From Ophiothrix spiculata (Eukaryota; Echinodermata; Ophiuroidea; Amphilepidida; Ophiotrichidae): a DNA stretch of 20,177 bases. The notes beneath the pieces are model-generated. The model worked only from the letters and a program-made list of their open reading frames with translations, searched no databases and was not told where the DNA came from. Positions 16,565-20,177 of this stretch are shown here, one piece after another. Position numbers and translations under genes: made by a program. Position 1 is the stretch's first letter, and every line of letters starts with the position of its first letter. The stretch is from the NCBI GenBank assembly GCA_000969725.1, contig JXSR01S045033.1; one strand, given 5' to 3'.

Positions 16565-17102
16565 GTGAGTGTACAAGTGTTATATGTATGAACAGGTTTG
16601 TACCATGTAGGGTGCTTTGTAATGCACTGAATGAAACAGATACAATTGTGCAGTTAGGAAAGGTTACTGCAAATTATAAAGGGTGTTCAAAAAGTTTTGG
16701 GCCTGAGATAGTTATAACTTGATAAATGAATCTGTGGAAAGTTTCAAGTAAAAATTGTCTTTTGTTTTTATGTTATAGAATACAAAATGTGTTTTGAGTT
16801 TACTTAAAGAACTTTATTGATGATTCAATGATTAGACACATGCCAGTTTTTGTTTAGCATAGTGATATTTGTTACATTTTACTTCCTAAATCAGAATCAG
16901 AATCCTTAATGGATAATAGTTAAGCTATCAAATGAATCAATGACAGTCTATTATTTATAAAAACCTTGTGAGTGATATAATAACTTATGACTCTGCTTCC
17001 CTATGCTTGAATATCAGCATGGGTACTTTCGACTACCAGCATGATACCTGGCGGGATTTTATATCAAAAATGTCGTAATTGATTTTTGATGGCTTCTTAC
17101 AG
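16565..17102 (+). other. Intron 9 (I-J)
   Basis: This intron of 538 bp has donor gtgagt and acceptor ggcttcttacag. gggtgttcaaaaagttttgg at 16681-16700 resembles the end of a mariner-like element, but no matching inverse end is present. Otherwise nothing recognisable. Confidence 0.8.
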
Positions 17103-17274
17103 GTTAATAAATTGCGGCTAGAAGAAATGAAAGATGAACCATTAAAATTCACTTTAGCAGCTAAGACGCCAGGCGGCGATAACCTCATTATCCAAGCAAT
17201 GACTCCAGAAGATAAGGAGAAATGGGTCAAAGAGGTCAAAACCCTCATTGCACAGCAGGCTGACATGCTAAAAG
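17103..17274 (+). CDS. TRIO: Exon J: PH domain (GEF2), C-terminal strands and helix
   Basis: Acceptor ggcttcttacag ends at 17102; donor gttagt begins at 17275. The exon encodes VNKLRLEEMKDEPLKFTLAA, a loop KTPGGD, then NLIIQAMTPEDKEKWVKEVK and TLIAQQADMLK, and ends with the first base of a split Ala codon (phase 1). The Trp codon at 17223-17225 is the near-invariant PH-domain Trp in the last amphipathic helix. The helix end, Q-x-x-x-L-K-A, joins the next exon as in the vertebrate family members. Confidence 0.93.
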
Positions 17275-18233
17275 GTTAGTCACATGGTCGACATTTTTGA
17301 AGATGACATTGTTTAGTTAAAGGAGTCAAACCTAGATTGTGTAATTGCTATTACTTGATAAGTGCAAATTTTCGTGCCACACAAACTTTCAAAGTTTGCC
17401 CTGCAAAAATGTGTATTTACTGATCACTAAAAAAAGGTTTACAAATTGGCAGTGTGCAAAATTGCTGAATTCAAAAAATATTCAGCGTACTGATTGAATT
17501 GCATATTGTAGATTTTTACATTGTTTAGAAATAATGATAGATGCTCTAATGACAATTAATTTATTTTTTCATTGTATTTTGTAGAATGGTCGCTGGTTGG
17601 ATCAGTTATAAACTAATCAATATAATTGGTTATTATGAATAGTAGAACAAGAATAAGTTTTGTTTTGCAAAGAAAAATTGTTTTATTTACTACAATTATG
17701 GGTATTTAATGTTCATGTTATTGAGGAACACAACCAGGTTACCAGCCCATCACAGAATTATGATTACCATGATCACTGGTGTAGCAATAGGTTGGCATGT
17801 GTGGACAAAGTCCATGGGCCTCGAGGGGTAAGGGGCCCTGCGAAGAAAGAAGAAAAACAAAGAAGAAGAAGAAAAAAAAAAGCACAATAAGCGTACTGAA
17901 GATTTGAATGATAAATTTAAATACGCGCATTTCAATGGGGCCCACATGCTCTGTGCTTAAACAGGGCCCCTATGCCTTACAATCATATGCATTTAAATAC
18001 GTTGATCAAAAACACTAACTAAAACTGAAATGAGTGCAGAACGTTTTACAATGAATAAGACAGACAAATGTACAAGATCTATCATAGGACCCACTAATGT
18101 TTAAACTATATTTTGTACAGGGGTCCTGAAAACAATTGTGTATTCTTGTATTTTCCATTTTAAGCTCAAAAAGTAGAAGTAGATTGCTGGATCAGTTGTA
18201 ATTTGATGATTTTGAATTGTTTTCCATCTGCAG
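17275..18233 (+). other. Intron 10 (J-K)
   Basis: This intron of 959 bp has donor gttagt and acceptor tttccatctgcag. A segment at about 17740-17980 (catgggcctcgagggg, ggggccctgcgaagaaagaa, a purine tract, ggggcccacatg) is GC-spiked and looks like a dispersed repeat. Both-strand frames here are low-complexity artefacts. Confidence 0.8.
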
Positions 18234-18282
18234 CATTACAGAATCCAATCCTAGCACTACAGAGGGGATCGGGAGCTGGCGG
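18234..18282 (+). CDS. TRIO: Exon K: linker after PH2, partial last visible exon
   Basis: Acceptor tttccatctgcag ends at 18233; donor gtaaga begins at 18283. The 49-nt exon completes Ala and encodes LQNPILALQRGSGAG plus two bases of another Gly codon. It matches the family pattern A-L-x-x-P-I-x-x-Q-R followed by Gly-rich sequence after the GEF2 PH domain. The call rests on this short similarity, good splice sites and correct phase. The following exon is not visible with confidence. Confidence 0.8.
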
Positions 18283-18331
18283 GTAAGATATGATTATTAG
18301 TTGATACATGTGATAATTAAGGAAAAATCTT

Positions 18332-18958
18332 AAGGCTTCTAAGAAGAATGTCACTTGGATATATTGAGTTTTGAGTGTCTGGAGGTTAAATTTGTTATGT
18401 AAGGCAAAACAATTTGGTAACAAAATAATCTGCACAGATGCTCGGAACCATAGCCTCAATTGAAAAGAACAAAGGTGATGTTTCATAGACGAGTTGCAGG
18501 TTTTATTGATCACCACAAGTTGTACCTTATAAAAGGTTTTCAAAATAATAAAATTTTGGTGTTTGGAATGGTGTTTTTTTTATTTTGATGGGTTTTGTTT
18601 TAAAGAGATTGTTTACTTTAAGGATTTGGCATATCAATTGCTATTTATTTATTTTTCTTTCAAAGGCATGGGTAGGAAGAAATCTGTCACTTGAAATACT
18701 CTACTTTCAGTTTTTAATTTTTGAAGCACATGTTTTTTTGTGTGCAAATAATGATATTGACTACATACCAATATAGCAACCCCTCCTACCAGCAAACACA
18801 CCCAGGTCTATTTTTGGAATATTGAAATTTAGAAGAACAACACTTTTTCCAGATTATATTTTTAAAAAAGGTTAGATGAGAATGTCAGTCATCAACCACT
18901 AAAAAGACTTCATGATTTTGAAATAAACAAGAAAATTTAAATCCTTCTTAGAAGCCTT
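18332..18958. repeat. Separated 15-bp inverted repeat, possible decayed element ends
   Basis: aaggcttctaagaag at 18332-18346 is an exact reverse complement of 18944-18958, with partial similarity just beyond. The roughly 600 bp between are AT-rich with no recognisable content. Confidence 0.4.
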
Positions 18959-19016
18959 TCTTTATGGTTCATAGATGTCAGAATATTTGTCAGAATATAA
19001 GCTTAAGGTTAGTGTC

Positions 19017-19403
19017 AACATATCAGTTTTGGGAAAGATTTGCTCTGTAACTCAGCAAAGGAAAATATATTCATATGAAAGTATACATTTCTAGTAGTAG
19101 AGTTACATATTTCAAAAAATGAGACAAAAAACACATTTTGAGAAAACCTACCCTGGACTTTGTTTCTTGATTCTAAAATGTAATAATTTAAGTTCCAAGT
19201 TGTAATCTAGAAATTGTTGACGCCAAAATACGTATGTTGACCCTAGAGCCAAAATTGTAGGTTTTCTTATCAAAAATCAACATCGCCACTCTGTTCGACA
19301 TGTAACTCTGCTTCTAGAAATGTATACTTTCATATGGATTTAATTTTGCTTTGCTGAATTACAGAGCAAAAACTTTTCCAAAAATGATAAGTTGACACCA
19401 ACC
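19017..19403. mobile_element. 387-bp foldback element with ~100-bp arms
   Basis: The left arm (about 19017-19113) runs ggttagtgtcaacatatca, ttgctctgtaactcagcaaa, catatgaaagtatacatttc, gagttacat. The right arm (about 19306-19403) is its reverse complement at roughly 85 percent by eye, for example exact gaaagtatacatttctag. A shorter internal pair, gaaaacctac (19142) and gtaggttttc (19258), extends the fold. It is noncoding and has no clear target duplication. Confidence 0.75.
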
Positions 19404-20177
19404 ATAAAGTTATTGTAGTGTTCCCAGTTAACAATTGACATTCTAATGTAAATTTCCCTAATATAATGAAAGCAAGAAATAGTCGCAACGAAGACAAATT
19501 TGTAATAACAAATTGTATTGTGTAAATTTGGCTGTGAAGTTGCTCTAGAATAAACTTTGTCTATGTCTTTCCTGTCTTTCTCCTTTATCTGTTTCACTTT
19601 TGATGAGCGGGTTTTTATTTTCTGCTGTATATATGCCTTTGATCTTTATTTTCTTTCTTGATACTCCTTTGTCCTTATTTCTCTTCCTAAGACTTAGAAG
19701 TTGTTGTCTTTTCTGTCCTCATCATGCGAGTTTGATATTCTCACTTTTTTCACTTTCTGTCATGATCAAATCTCCTTAAAAAATGTATACACAGAAAATA
19801 TCCATGTTTGAATTGCTTCTGGTTGTTCGGAATAATTAATTATTTCCTTTATTTTACAGATGTCAAATAAGAGATTGTAAAATACACAGACAAAAATGAA
19901 ACTAGCTTTAATTGTTAAGTGCAAAGTTAAGTTAATCTTGCATGATATTTCAATGGAGACGATAGACAACTTTTACATGCCAACTTCGCTGCCTGAAAAG
20001 TACCCCAGATACAGGTTGCGATCGCAAAGAGTACCCATATTAATGGTACTTGTCAGCGTGCATTATGGGGCAACAAAAGTAGCCTATTAAAATAGGGTCA
20101 CAAACATGTCTTACAATGCATTGTGATATATAATAGCAAACATGCTTAATTACGATGATGATATTCAATATTTTTTC

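Larger units (their letters stand above)
4114..18282 (+). other. TRIO: Partial Trio/Kalirin-family Rho GEF gene, GEF2 (DH-PH) region, 11 exons
   Basis: The span covers eleven exons of one gene; both ends of the gene are outside the window. Joined exons total 1358 nt, giving 452 codons plus two bases of a split Gly codon. Every junction keeps the frame and every intron is GT-AG. In order the product has an acidic linker (residues 1-126), a DH domain (about 127-305), a PH domain (about 319-432) and the start of a Gly-rich linker. DH signatures are VETENDY in CR1, [13 protein letters not shown] in CR2 and [20 protein letters not shown] in CR3. The block [13 protein letters not shown] and the PH start GKITAQGKLLLQDT are characteristic of Trio/Kalirin GEF2 rather than GEF1 or other Dbl proteins (family knowledge, from memory). 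Family GEF2 modules act on RhoA in axon guidance and cytoskeletal control. Most invertebrates have one Trio gene, so I use that symbol; Kalirin cannot be separated from this piece alone. Confidence 0.93.
18283..20177 (+). other. Intronic sequence downstream of last visible exon
   Basis: The donor gtaaga at 18283 opens an intron that runs to the window end. It holds a separated inverted repeat (18332-18958) and the large foldback element 19017-19403. 19404-20177 is AT/T-rich. One possible but unconvincing terminal exon starts at 19860. Confidence 0.65.

Noticed and set aside
16681-16700. Mariner-like terminal repeat
   Set aside because: Only one end is seen; no inverse partner or transposase, so not called as an element.
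1-20177. Bacterial-type features (operons, CRISPR array, riboswitches, phage genes)
   Set aside because: Spliced metazoan gene structure, AT-rich introns and eukaryotic retroelements; no regularly spaced repeat array or prokaryotic gene is present.

Overview
The window is an animal genomic segment carrying part of one intron-rich gene on the + strand. Eleven exons with GT-AG borders run from 4114 to 18282. Joined in frame they give 452 complete codons with no stop: an acidic, disordered linker, then a Dbl-homology (DH) domain, then a pleckstrin-homology (PH) domain. The residues match the second, RhoA-type exchange module (GEF2) of the Trio/Kalirin/UNC-73 family. Both ends of the gene lie outside the window: the 5' part (in family members spectrin repeats, GEF1, SH3) and the 3' part (in some members SH3, Ig and kinase domains). 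No other host protein-coding gene is visible.

Organism: long AT-rich introns, many intronic inverted-repeat elements, a Penelope-like retroelement with a GIY-YIG endonuclease, a CR1/Jockey-type retroposon fossil, a tRNA-derived SINE and frequent TAGGCCTA-type motifs suggest a marine invertebrate. A deuterostome such as an echinoderm or hemichordate is my best guess, from repeat flavour only; the species is not determined.

Layout: 1-4113 is intron upstream of the first visible exon. It holds a 675-bp terminal-inverted-repeat element with a 9-bp target duplication, two copies of a ~320-bp MITE, nested palindromes and a SINE. 4114-4496 is the acidic-linker exon. A 430-bp foldback element starts 22 bp past its splice donor. 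Exons at 7455, 8996, 10058, 11091, 12172, 14584 and 15146 encode the DH domain. Exons at 16382 and 17103 encode the PH domain. The exon at 18234 starts the linker after it. Intron 2 carries a 5'-truncated Penelope-like element with 155-bp inverted arms, a 14-bp target duplication and a possible degenerate hammerhead ribozyme core in each arm. Intron 3 carries an antisense reverse-transcriptase fossil. 18283-20177 is intron with a ~390-bp foldback element and one weak alternative-exon candidate.

The gene product is expected to load GTP on RhoA-type GTPases: the DH domain binds and opens the GTPase, and the PH domain modulates activity and membrane contact. I found no new protein system. The unusual content is the number of snap-back sequences transcribed inside one pre-mRNA, and the architecture of the Penelope-like insertion.
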